Shown: positions 27,488-35,245 of the stretch, in pieces | Position numbering within the stretch: the first letter of the stretch is position 1 | How the letters are laid out: every line of letters begins with the position of its first letter | DNA from: Gemmatimonadota bacterium | GTDB taxonomy: Bacteria > Gemmatimonadota > Gemmatimonadetes > Longimicrobiales > Gaopeijiaceae | Reading direction: 5' to 3' | DNA: 37,243 nucleotides | Assembly: GCA_022340755.1 (NCBI GenBank) | Contig: JAJDNI010000141.1 | Span: forward strand, 1-37,243 | The notes under the pieces: model-generated | What the model saw: the letters and a program-made list of their open reading frames with translations, nothing else | Told to the model about the DNA's origin: nothing | The model's database searches: none | Program-made: the position numbers and the translations under genes

Positions 27488-29788
27488 ATGCGCCGCCGCC
27501 TCGTTTCAGTCGTCTTCGCCGCTCTGGGTGCCGTGGCACCCACCGCCGCCGCCGTGGTGATGAGCGCCATCGCCCCCGCCAGCCCCTTGGTCGCTCAGGG
27601 CGAGCAGGGTATGGAGGTCGGCGCGCACCCTGTGGACCCCCTCTCCATTCCCCGACCGTCCCTCGCCGCCGCGAGGGTGGACGAGCCGATCCGCATCGAC
27701 GGACGGTTGGACGAGGCCGCATGGTCTCGAGCGGTGCCTTCCACGTCCGACTTCATCCAGGTGTCGCCGTCCGCCGGGCTACCCGCATCGGAGCGGACGG
27801 AGATCAGGATACTCTACGATCAGAGCAGGCTCTACATCGGGGCCACGCTCTACGAGGCGGAACCAGGGAAGCTCATCGTTCCGGGGCTCGAGCAGGACTT
27901 CGACACACACAGCTCGGACATCTTCGGCGTCGCCATCGACACCTATCACGACCACCAGAACGGCTTCCTGTTCGCGGTGAATCCCGCCGGGGCGCTCTTC
28001 GACGCCCAGACGTTCAACGACCAGCGGGACGTCGTCAAAGCCTGGGAAGGGATCTGGGAGGTCCGTACCACCATTGGTCCCGACCGTTGGACCGTGGAGA
28101 TGGCCATCCCCTTCGCGACGCTGCGCTACAATCCATCCCCGGGAGAGCAGGTGTGGGGGATCAACTTCTCCCGCCGGATCCGCCATCTCAACGAAGAATC
28201 CAACTGGGCGCCCACGCCGCGTCAGTTCAAGCTGTACAAGTTTTCCATGGAGGGAACGCTCACGGGCCTCCGTGACCTGGAGGGAGGCCGGAATCTCTGG
28301 ATCAAGCCCTACGTCCTGGGAGACCACGCGCGCCAGCCCACAGACCGAGGGCACCACTCCGTCAGCACCGGCGACGTGGGCCTCGACGCCAAGTGGGGGC
28401 TCACGCCGCGCCTCACATTGGATCTCACCACCAACACCGACTTTTCCCAGGTCGAGGTGGATCAAGAGCAGGTGAACCTGACGAGGTTCAGTCTCTTCTT
28501 CCCCGAGAAGCGTGACTTCTTCCTGGAGAACGAGGGCACCTTCGCGTTCCAGGACGTCCAGATCCGCAACTACCACACAGGGTCGAGCTCGAGCTCATTC
28601 AAGCTTTTCCACTCGCGTCGTATCGGGTTGTCTCCCGACCGCACGCCCCTGCCCATCGCCGGTGGCGCGCGCCTCACCGGGAAAGTCGGGGACCGACTGG
28701 AGGTGGGGTTCCTCAACATGCAGACGCGCACGTCGGGCGATCCTCTCGGGGCCACGTACTATCCCGCCGAGAATTTCGGCGTGGCTCGCGTGAAGGCTCA
28801 GGTGGGCACCTCGTCGGCGGTGGGCGCCATGTTCGTCAACCGCCAACAGACCGCCGGGGTCGAGGCGCGAGACTACAACCGCTCCTACGGCGTCGATGGG
28901 AACTTCAACCTGGGTGACCTCGTGCTCACGTCGTACGTGGCACGCACGGACGAGCGCTCACCTGCCGGAAGCAGCCGCACCGCCGCCATGATCCAGGCGG
29001 CCTGGCGCGACGCGTTCTGGGACGTCTCCTTCCTGGCCAAGCACGTCGGCTCCGACTTCAATCCCGGGCTCGGCTTCGTGGATCGTACCGGCGTGCGTCG
29101 TGCCTTCGGGACCGTGGGCGGGCACCAGCGGCTCGCCCGCGCCACCTTGGTGGAGGTGAACCCCTACGTCGATGTGGACGTCTACACGAACCTCGACGGG
29201 ATCCTCGAGACCCGCAACATCACGCCCACCCTCAGGCTTCTATTCCGGGACGGCGGGGAGCTGTCGCTGGAGGCGTCGGATCACTACGAGCGTCTGTTCG
29301 AGGTCGCGACCATCGCCGGGGCCGACGTAGGCGCCGGCATCTACGCCTGGCGAGAGGCGAGCGCGAGCTACACCGTGCCCGCGAGCCACAAGGTCTCCGG
29401 AAGCCTGTCTGTATCCCGAGGTGACTTCTTCGATGGGAAGAAGACGTCGGTGAGCGCCGCCACCCACGTCCGCCCCAACGAGCATATCTCGTTCGAACTG
29501 GGTGTCCAGCACAACGCCCTCACCCTGGGCGGAGAAGACTTCGACGCCGACCTCTACAGCGCCCGAGTGCGGTACGCCCGGAACGTGCGCACGTTCTTCA
29601 TGGGCTTCCTGCAGTACAACCAGTCCACGGACGAGCTCATCAGCAACGTGCGCTTCAACTTCATCCACGCGCCGCTCTCCGACCTCTTCCTCGTCTACAC
29701 GGAGCGCCGCTCTCTGGACGACAAGGCCACCGAGCGGGTGTTGGAGCGGGGACTCACGCTCAAGGTGACGAGGCTGGTCGCGTTCTGA
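27488..29788 (+). CDS. CBM9-like/DUF5916 outer-membrane protein
   Basis: 766 residues from ATG27488; the upstream extension of the frame overlaps the divergent gene and is not used. The signal peptide ends near residue 37 (APASPLVAQG). Residues ~55-220 form a CBM9-like beta-sandwich: RIDGRLDEAAWSRA, RILYDQSRLYIGATLYE, DIFGVAIDTYHDHQNGFLFAVNP, WTVEMAIPFATLRY. The rest is DUF5916: DLTTNTDFSQVEVDQEQVNLTRFSLFFPEKRDFFLENE followed by many amphipathic strands ending in a C-terminal Phe (VTRLVAF), as expected for an outer-membrane beta-barrel. The CBM9-like part suggests carbohydrate binding at the cell surface, but no ligand has been established for this arrangement. The length is typical. It stands alone, divergent from the muramidase gene. 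Confidence 0.9.
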   Translation: MRRRLVSVVFAALGAVAPTAAAVVMSAIAPASPLVAQGEQGMEVGAHPVDPLSIPRPSLAAARVDEPIRIDGRLDEAAWSRAVPSTSDFIQVSPSAGLPASERTEIRILYDQSRLYIGATLYEAEPGKLIVPGLEQDFDTHSSDIFGVAIDTYHDHQNGFLFAVNPAGALFDAQTFNDQRDVVKAWEGIWEVRTTIGPDRWTVEMAIPFATLRYNPSPGEQVWGINFSRRIRHLNEESNWAPTPRQFKLYKFSMEGTLTGLRDLEGGRNLWIKPYVLGDHARQPTDRGHHSVSTGDVGLDAKWGLTPRLTLDLTTNTDFSQVEVDQEQVNLTRFSLFFPEKRDFFLENEGTFAFQDVQIRNYHTGSSSSSFKLFHSRRIGLSPDRTPLPIAGGARLTGKVGDRLEVGFLNMQTRTSGDPLGATYYPAENFGVARVKAQVGTSSAVGAMFVNRQQTAGVEARDYNRSYGVDGNFNLGDLVLTSYVARTDERSPAGSSRTAAMIQAAWRDAFWDVSFLAKHVGSDFNPGLGFVDRTGVRRAFGTVGGHQRLARATLVEVNPYVDVDVYTNLDGILETRNITPTLRLLFRDGGELSLEASDHYERLFEVATIAGADVGAGIYAWREASASYTVPASHKVSGSLSVSRGDFFDGKKTSVSAATHVRPNEHISFELGVQHNALTLGGEDFDADLYSARVRYARNVRTFFMGFLQYNQSTDELISNVRFNFIHAPLSDLFLVYTERRSLDDKATERVLERGLTLKVTRLVAF

Positions 29789-29808
29789 GGACGCGCGGTA
29801 GACCGAAC

Positions 29809-29847
29809 GGCGATCACGCCTCGACAACCGGCGTGGTGGTGGTCGCC
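29809..29847. terminator. Bulged GC hairpin between convergent DUF5916 and permease genes
   Basis: GGCGATCACGCC (29809-29820) can pair with GGCGTG (29830-29835) and GTCGCC (29842-29847), leaving a 6-base bulge and a 9-base loop. It lies in the 75-base gap between two converging genes, where a shared terminator would be expected. No T-tract is present. Confidence 0.35.
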
Positions 29848-29863
29848 CCTCCGACTTGCTCGC

Positions 29864-32503
29864 CTATTCGGCTCTGAACGCCACCACCGGGTCGACCTTG
29901 GCCGCCCGCCAGGCCGGCAGCAGACATGCCAGCGTGGCCACGACTCCGAGGAAGCCCGCGACGCCCACGTAGGTCGCCACGTCGGTCGTGCCCACGCCGA
30001 AGAGAAGTCCCCGGACCAGCCTGGCTGCCAGGAACGAGGCCGGCACACCCAGGAGGAGGCCGATCAACACAAGACCCAGCCCCCCGCGCACCACCGACGA
30101 TGTCACTGCTCCCGCGCTGGCCCCGAGGGCCATGCGCACCCCGATCTCGTGGAGTCTCCGGGAGACCTGGTAGGCGAGGACGCCATACAGGCCCACCGCG
30201 GCCAGCAGGAGGGCCATGGCGCCGAAGAGCGATACCACCCACGCGAGGGACCGCTGTCCCGACACCGACCGGGACAGGACGTCCTCCATGGTGGCGACAT
30301 CCGAAAGCGGAATGTCGGGATCCAGCTCGGCCAGCGCACCCCGCACTTCACCGGTGATGCCGGCGGCGCGGGTCTCGGACCGGACGGCGAGACGGAGTGT
30401 GCTCCCGGGCCCTTGACCGTACGGGAAGTACATGGCCGGGTACAGACCTCCGCTCAGGGACTCGGTGACCACGTCCCCTACCACCCCCACCACCTCGAAC
30501 CGGGTCGGCTCGTCACCGCCGGTGTCTACACCTACCGTGCGACCCAGGGGGTCCTGACCCTCGAAGACCGCCTCGGCCAGATCCTGACTCAACACCACCA
30601 CAGCCGGCGCATTTCCGTCGTCGGAGAGCGACACGTCCCGTCCCGCGACCAGGGGGATCCCCATGGCCGCGAAGTACCCGGGCATCACCGTGCGCTGGTC
30701 GGCCATCTTGCCGAAGACGCCGGCGGAGCCGAAGCGCTCGGGAAGGTCCACGCGCACGTTGCCGCCGGGATTCCGCACGGGAAGACGGCTGATGAGACCC
30801 ACCGACTTCACCCCGCGCAGCGCCGTCACCCGCACCTGGAGCTCCCGGAAGAACTCCACCCGGGCCTCCGCCGTCTGGTACTTGGCGGGAGAGATCTGCA
30901 CGTCGGCGGTGAGGAGACCTCGGGCGTCGAAGCCCAGGTCCACGCCCCTCAGGGCGCCCAGAGTCCGCAGGAGCAAGCCGGACACCACCAGGAGAACGAG
31001 GGTGAGGGCTACCTGCCCCACCACCAGGGAGCTTCGGAAGCGCGTGGCCGACCGGCTCCCGGCGGTGCGGGTGCCGCTCCGTAGATCCGCTGCCGGGTCC
31101 GTGCGGGCTACCCGCACTGAGGGTAGCACGCCGAAGAGAACCACGGTAAGTGCGGACAGCGCCAAGGCGAAGGCCAACGTGGGGAGGGAGAGGCCCGCTT
31201 CCACGCGCCCCAGGCGGTCCATGGACACGAATGTGAGGATCCCCCGCTGCAGCCAAGCGGCCAGGGCCAGGCCTACCGCGCCGGCGCCCACGGCCAGGAG
31301 GACGTTCTCCGCCAGGAGCTGCCGCGCCAGGCGACCGCGTCCCGCCCCCATGACCGAGCGCACCGCCAGCTCGGAACGGCGCGCCCCGCCTCGGGCGAGG
31401 AGAAGCCCGGCGACGTTGCCGCAGGCGATGAGAAGGAGCACCGCCACCGCCGCCATGAGTAGGTTGAGCGTGGTGCGGTATGGTCCCGCCAGGGCTTCCT
31501 TCAACGGGGTGAGGTTCAGTCCCACGTTCGTGTTGGTTTCCGGATAGGTCTCCTGGAGCGACGCGCTGATGCGGTCCACGTCCGCCTGCGCTTGCTGGAC
31601 AGAGACGCCGTCAGCGAGGCGGCCCACCAAGACGAAGTTGTGGAACTGGCGGGCGCTGGCCCAATCGCCGCCCCGCTGCATGGGCAGCCAGAAGTCCACG
31701 TCCACAGCGTATCGGAAGCCCTGGGGCATGACGCCTATCACGGGAACCGCGGTGCCGTTCACGGTGAGGGTGTGCTGAAGCACCTCGGGGTCACCGCCGA
31801 AGCGCCGCTGCCAGAATCCGAAGCTGAGGATCACCCCGTAGGGGCCCCCGTTCTCCCCTTCCTCCGGTGTGAACTCCCTGCCCAGCATCGGGGTCACCCC
31901 CAGCGCGGAGAAGAAGCGCGTCGACGCCAGGATGTAGCGGGCCCGCTGGGGCTGGCCGTCGCCGGTGACCGTGGCCTGGAGCGCGAAGGGCATGTACGCC
32001 CCCAGGTCCGTGAAGGACGTGGACTGCTCCCGATAGTCGAAGTAGTCCGGGCCGGACACGGTGTTGCCCACCTGCCCTTTCCACGTAATCCGCCCCATGA
32101 CCAGCCGGTCGGGATGGGGGTAGGGCAGCGCCCGGAAGAGGGACGCGTCCATGATCCCGAACATGGCCACGGTGCCGCCGATACCCAGGCCCAGGGTGAG
32201 CAGGACCGCCAGGAGAAAGGCGGGCTGCTTGAGGAAAGACCGCGCCGCCACCCGTACGTCCTGCACCATGTCGCCCAGCACTCTCGCTCCGCGCACGTCC
32301 CTCACCTCCTCTTTGAACCGCTCCACCCCACCGAACGCCGCCAGAGCCCGCCGGCGCGCCTCCTCCGGAGGCATGCCCAGGGAGACGTTCAACCGGATCT
32401 CGTGCTCCAGATGGGACCGGATCTCCTCATCCAGCTCGCGCTCCTCGTCCGCCTTGCGAAAGAGGATCCGCCACCGCCGCCGAATCCACGTCCACGCACC
32501 CAT
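29864..32503 (-). CDS. ADOP-type orphan MacB/FtsX-like ABC permease
   Basis: 879 residues from ATG32503, with GGAGGAGG 5 bases upstream. The N-terminal ~80 residues (ADEERELDEEIRSHLEHEIRLN, MPPEEARRRALAAFGGVERFKEEVRD) are the helical prefix of the acidobacterial duplicated orphan permease group. Then follow TM1 (~96-117), a MacB_PCD periplasmic domain, an FtsX three-helix block (LLMAAVAVLLLIACGNVAGLLLARG), a second MacB_PCD domain and a final FtsX block (SLFGAMALLLAAVGLYGVLAY onward). No ATPase gene is adjacent, as is usual for this group, so the energy-coupling partner would be encoded elsewhere. It probably handles export or envelope mechanotransmission; the substrate is unknown. A PadR regulator lies 26 bases upstream on the same strand and is very likely co-transcribed. 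Confidence 0.93.
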   Translation of the reverse strand: MGAWTWIRRRWRILFRKADEERELDEEIRSHLEHEIRLNVSLGMPPEEARRRALAAFGGVERFKEEVRDVRGARVLGDMVQDVRVAARSFLKQPAFLLAVLLTLGLGIGGTVAMFGIMDASLFRALPYPHPDRLVMGRITWKGQVGNTVSGPDYFDYREQSTSFTDLGAYMPFALQATVTGDGQPQRARYILASTRFFSALGVTPMLGREFTPEEGENGGPYGVILSFGFWQRRFGGDPEVLQHTLTVNGTAVPVIGVMPQGFRYAVDVDFWLPMQRGGDWASARQFHNFVLVGRLADGVSVQQAQADVDRISASLQETYPETNTNVGLNLTPLKEALAGPYRTTLNLLMAAVAVLLLIACGNVAGLLLARGGARRSELAVRSVMGAGRGRLARQLLAENVLLAVGAGAVGLALAAWLQRGILTFVSMDRLGRVEAGLSLPTLAFALALSALTVVLFGVLPSVRVARTDPAADLRSGTRTAGSRSATRFRSSLVVGQVALTLVLLVVSGLLLRTLGALRGVDLGFDARGLLTADVQISPAKYQTAEARVEFFRELQVRVTALRGVKSVGLISRLPVRNPGGNVRVDLPERFGSAGVFGKMADQRTVMPGYFAAMGIPLVAGRDVSLSDDGNAPAVVVLSQDLAEAVFEGQDPLGRTVGVDTGGDEPTRFEVVGVVGDVVTESLSGGLYPAMYFPYGQGPGSTLRLAVRSETRAAGITGEVRGALAELDPDIPLSDVATMEDVLSRSVSGQRSLAWVVSLFGAMALLLAAVGLYGVLAYQVSRRLHEIGVRMALGASAGAVTSSVVRGGLGLVLIGLLLGVPASFLAARLVRGLLFGVGTTDVATYVGVAGFLGVVATLACLLPAWRAAKVDPVVAFRAE

Positions 32504-32529
32504 GTCCGCCTCCTCCCTGCCGTGCCACC

Positions 32530-32859
32530 TCAGCCCGCCGCCAGAATGGCCTCCACGGCGTCGGCGAAGAGCCGCCAACTCTGCTCCCCGCTGACAAGCG
32601 CCGCCCGGCCCTTCGGCGTAAGCGCATAGACCTTCACCCGCCGGCCTTCCTCGCTCTCTCCGAACTCCGACTCGATGAGTCCTCGATCCCTCAGGCGATA
32701 CAACGCCGGATAGAGGGAGCCCTGGTTGACCTCCAGCACGTCCCGGGAGAGGAGCTGGATCCGCTTGGCGATGGCCCATCCGTGGAGAGGCTCCAGGTCC
32801 AGGGTCTTCAGGACGAGAAGGTCGAGGCTTCCCTGCAGCAATTCCGTTCTGGCCGTCAT
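32530..32859 (-). CDS. PadR-family transcriptional regulator
   Basis: 109 residues from ATG32859, preceded by GGAGGT; an ORF extension to 32901 lacks a ribosome site. It has the PadR winged helix: LLQGSLDLLVLKTL, LHGWAIAKRIQ, VNQGSLYPALYRLRDRGLI, and the wing GRRVKVYALTPKGRAAL, with a short C-terminal helix for dimerisation. Small PadR proteins usually repress an adjacent transporter and respond to small molecules or to protein turnover. Here it is followed by the ADOP permease 26 bases later, the standard PadR-ADOP pairing. It diverges from the MocR-type gene, and an 18-base dyad lies about 65 bases upstream of its start, a candidate autoregulatory site. Confidence 0.95.
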   Translation of the reverse strand: MTARTELLQGSLDLLVLKTLDLEPLHGWAIAKRIQLLSRDVLEVNQGSLYPALYRLRDRGLIESEFGESEEGRRVKVYALTPKGRAALVSGEQSWRLFADAVEAILAAG

Positions 32860-32923
32860 GCGCACCTCCGCCGTGGGCTCCTGGCATAGGTTGGACGCCA
32901 TGAGCGACGAAATGGTTGTAGAA

Positions 32924-32941
32924 CGTCATAGTATCATGACG
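32924..32941. promoter_or_regulatory. 18-base dyad upstream of padR, candidate operator
   Basis: CGTCATAGTATCATGACG has perfect 6-base arms (CGTCAT / ATGACG) around AGTATC. It lies 65 bases upstream of the PadR start in an AT-richer patch. PadR proteins commonly bind AT-rich dyads of 16-20 bases close to their own promoter, so autoregulation is a reasonable guess. No -35/-10 pair could be placed with confidence. Confidence 0.45.
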
Positions 32942-32970
32942 GGCGACAAGCGTTGGTGCGGGAAGCGGAC

Positions 32971-33005
32971 CGTCGAGCCGGTTCAGGCCGCGCTCGACGT
33001 CGAGC
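32971..33005. promoter_or_regulatory. CGTCGAGC direct repeats with inverted copy, candidate MocR operator
   Basis: CGTCGAGC occurs at 32971-32978 and 32998-33005, 27 bases apart, with an inverted copy GCTCGACG at 32992-32999. The last two overlap in the perfect 14-base palindrome GCTCGACGTCGAGC (32992-33005). The group lies about 130 bases before the MocR-type start. MocR proteins such as GabR and PdxR are known to bind paired direct repeats near their own promoter, which fits this layout; binding here is inference. Confidence 0.4.
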
Positions 33006-33137
33006 CTGGCGGCCGTCGCCTGCACGACGGATGTCGATCATTCAGGAACGGCGTGAAACGACCCCTCGCTGGCTGAACGTTTTCGTGGCTTCGGCACCCA
33101 ATACGGCGGCAGGGTGTGGCGAACCTCTGGAGCCTCT

Positions 33138-34946
33138 ATGCGACTAGCGGACGGGATCATTCCACCTATTGCGCTGGAGCCGCACGACGCGACTCCGCTT
33201 TATATCCAGCTCTACAAAGAGCTGCGGGAGGCCATTGTCTCCGGAGATATCTCCGCCGGCACACGGCTTCCATCCACTCGTGGCCTGGCAAAGGACCTGG
33301 ACGTGTCCCGGACCACGGCCATCCAGGCTTATCGGCAGCTCGAGCTCGAAGGGTACGTGGACACGGCAATCGGTTCCGGCACCTACGTATCCGATGAGCT
33401 GCCGGACCGCGTCGTGGCGGCCGGCGATGAGCTGCTTCGTATGGACGGCGAGCACGGGGCGAACGGGACTCCCGGCCCCGACTTCGAAGCGTGGCAGGCC
33501 GTCAACGGGCGTCTGGGCAACGGACACGCCCGCAGCAACGGGAGCGCCCACGCAGCGGGGAGAGGTCACGCCAACGGAGGTGCCCACCACAACGGAAGTG
33601 GCCGCACCGACGGCAACCGCGTCTCGCAGACAGGCTCCCAGGCCGAGAGAGCTCCATTCTCCGACGGAGGCATCCACGCCGGTCCGGTCCCGGCACTCGA
33701 TGGTGGGCGTCACACGATCGGAGGCAAGATCCTCGACCAGCGACTCTCTCCGAGCGGGACGTCCCGCGCGCCACATGCTTTGCACGTGCCAGACCTCTCG
33801 GCGCGGGGCCGGAGGATCGTCGACAATGCCTCCGAAAACGGACACGGTCACGGTCACGGTCACGGTGTGATGCCCTTCCTTCCCGGTATCCCGGCGCTGG
33901 ACAAGTTTCCCTACAGAACGTGGCGGCGCGTCGAGCGCGAGGTGAGGAGCCCCACCAGCGAGCTCGGGCCGGGAGATCCGTCGGGAAACCTCCGCCTCAG
34001 GGAGGCCATTGCGCGACACGTGGCAGCCACCCGGGCCATTCATTGCCATCCGGACCAGGTGGTGATCACCGCCGGCGCGCACGAAGCCTTCTCCATCCTC
34101 GCGGAGCTGCTCTCCGACCCGGGAGACCAAGTGGTCGTGGAGGACCCGGGATATCGAGCGATGGCCAGCGGATTCGAGGCGCTGGGAGCCCGTATCGTCC
34201 CGGTTCCCGTGGACGCGCATGGAATGGACGTGCAAGTGGCCACCCTGAGGGCTCCTGACGCGAGGTTGGCGTGTGTCACGCCTTCCAACCAGTTCCCCAT
34301 GGGCGTGCTGCTCAGCATGGAGCGCCGGAAGCTCATGGTGGAATGGGCCCGGGCGAGGGGAGCGTGGATCATAGAGGACGACTACGACTGTGAATACCGG
34401 TTTCACGGAGCCCCGTACCCGGCCATCCGCAGTCTCGAGGGTTCGGACGAATGTACCGTCTATGTGAGCACGTTCACCAGGATCCTATTCCCCGCGCTGT
34501 CGCTCGGTTTCGTCATCCTTCCGGGAGACCTCGTGGAGCCCTACAAGGCCGTCCGATCCATCCGTGACGACCCTCCTCCCCTCCTCCCCCAGCTGACCCT
34601 GGCGAGGTTCATGGAGGAGGGTCACCTGCTTCGTCACATTCGTCACATGCGGCACATCTACGAGGACCGTGCGGCCACCCTGCGCGAAGCTCTGACCAAC
34701 GTCTTGCCGCGCACCGTGGATGTGCCCCCCGCTTCGGCCGGAATGCATCTCGTGGCCTGGCTCCCGGAGGGGATGGACGATCGTGAGCTGTCCGACAGGG
34801 CCGCCACCGAGGGGATTCTGCCGCTGCCCGTGTCACTCTTCCGCCACACCCCTTCGCCACGCGGTGGACTCATCCTCGGGTTCGGGGGCAGCCCCTCAGC
34901 CCGCCTGATCCGGTCCGCGAAGAAGTTGTCGCGCGCCTTCGCCTGA
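33138..34946 (+). CDS. MocR/GntR-type regulator with degenerate aminotransferase domain and His-rich linker
   Basis: 602 residues from ATG33138, with GGAG 5 bases upstream (an in-frame GTG at 33114 is the alternative). The N-terminal GntR winged helix spans ~15-87: LYIQLYKELREAIVSGDI, GTRLPSTRGLAKDLDVSRTT, YVDTAIGSGTYV. A type-I aminotransferase fold follows (~245-602): FLPGIPALDKFP, GPGDPSGNLRLREAIARHV, ITAGAHEAFSILAELL, VTPSNQFPMGV, IEDDYDCEYRF. Where MocR proteins have the PLP-binding Lys (xTFSKxLxPxLRLGY) this one reads STFTRILFPALSLGF: Lys is Arg448 and the following conserved Arg is Ser, and SHQ is SNQ. PLP could not form the normal Schiff base. The domains are joined by an unusually long linker (~90-220) rich in Gly, His, Asn and Ser, plus a GHGHGHGHG tract near 237-243. 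It diverges from padR-ADOP and precedes a SusC receptor. Confidence 0.92.
   Translation: MRLADGIIPPIALEPHDATPLYIQLYKELREAIVSGDISAGTRLPSTRGLAKDLDVSRTTAIQAYRQLELEGYVDTAIGSGTYVSDELPDRVVAAGDELLRMDGEHGANGTPGPDFEAWQAVNGRLGNGHARSNGSAHAAGRGHANGGAHHNGSGRTDGNRVSQTGSQAERAPFSDGGIHAGPVPALDGGRHTIGGKILDQRLSPSGTSRAPHALHVPDLSARGRRIVDNASENGHGHGHGHGVMPFLPGIPALDKFPYRTWRRVEREVRSPTSELGPGDPSGNLRLREAIARHVAATRAIHCHPDQVVITAGAHEAFSILAELLSDPGDQVVVEDPGYRAMASGFEALGARIVPVPVDAHGMDVQVATLRAPDARLACVTPSNQFPMGVLLSMERRKLMVEWARARGAWIIEDDYDCEYRFHGAPYPAIRSLEGSDECTVYVSTFTRILFPALSLGFVILPGDLVEPYKAVRSIRDDPPPLLPQLTLARFMEEGHLLRHIRHMRHIYEDRAATLREALTNVLPRTVDVPPASAGMHLVAWLPEGMDDRELSDRAATEGILPLPVSLFRHTPSPRGGLILGFGGSPSARLIRSAKKLSRAFA
33843..33866 (+). 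repeat. Four tandem CACGGT hexamers inside the MocR-type gene
   Basis: Four exact copies of CACGGT encode the alternating Gly-His tract at the end of the linker. Each unit is two codons, so changes in copy number keep the reading frame and would only lengthen or shorten the His tract. Confidence 0.9.
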
Positions 34947-34977
34947 AGCAGCGACCATCTCACCGCCGCGTCGACCC

Positions 34978-35000
34978 CGCCGGTATTCAGGCACCCGGCG
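34978..35000 (+). terminator. Short hairpin after the MocR-type gene
   Basis: CGCCGG (34978-34983) and CCGGCG (34995-35000) form a 6-bp stem with an 11-base loop about 30 bases after the stop codon. The following stretch is pyrimidine-rich (TCTCTCTCC) but not a true T-tract. Confidence 0.35.
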
Positions 35001-35245
35001 AGAAAGTCTCTCTCCGTCTCTGACGAATTATTCCACGACCACATACGACTTTCTACACATGTAACTATAAGTGGACTGTGATAGTCGTCACTATGCGGAT
35101 ATTTGGATGACGTCGGAGTCTCGTTATTCGTCCATTTCGTGTCCTATCCATCTCGTATATCGCTGTTTCCGGTGATGATCGGGAGGTAAAGGCGCCTGAA
35201 GGGAGGTGGGGTGGGGTGGAGATCCGCTTTCTCTCAGGAGGGTGC
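35001..35245 (+). promoter_or_regulatory. AT-rich leader and probable promoter region of the SusC-type gene
   Basis: From about 35025 to 35190 the base composition drops clearly below that of the surroundings, as expected for a promoter region. It contains the perfect 5-bp dyad ATAGT-CGTC-ACTAT (35081-35094), overlapping a looser dyad GTG-GACT...AGTC-CAC (35071-35091), and CGTCA (35086-35090) is mirrored by TGACG at 35108-35112. TATAAG (35065-35070) and TATATC are possible -10 boxes but lack a well-spaced -35. The ribosome site AGGAGG lies at 35237-35242. I found no gene here. Confidence 0.45.

Noticed and set aside
33843..33866. CACGGT tandem array considered as a CRISPR or regulatory repeat.
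   Set aside because: It lies inside a coding region and keeps the frame as Gly-His. There are no spacers and only four 6-base units.
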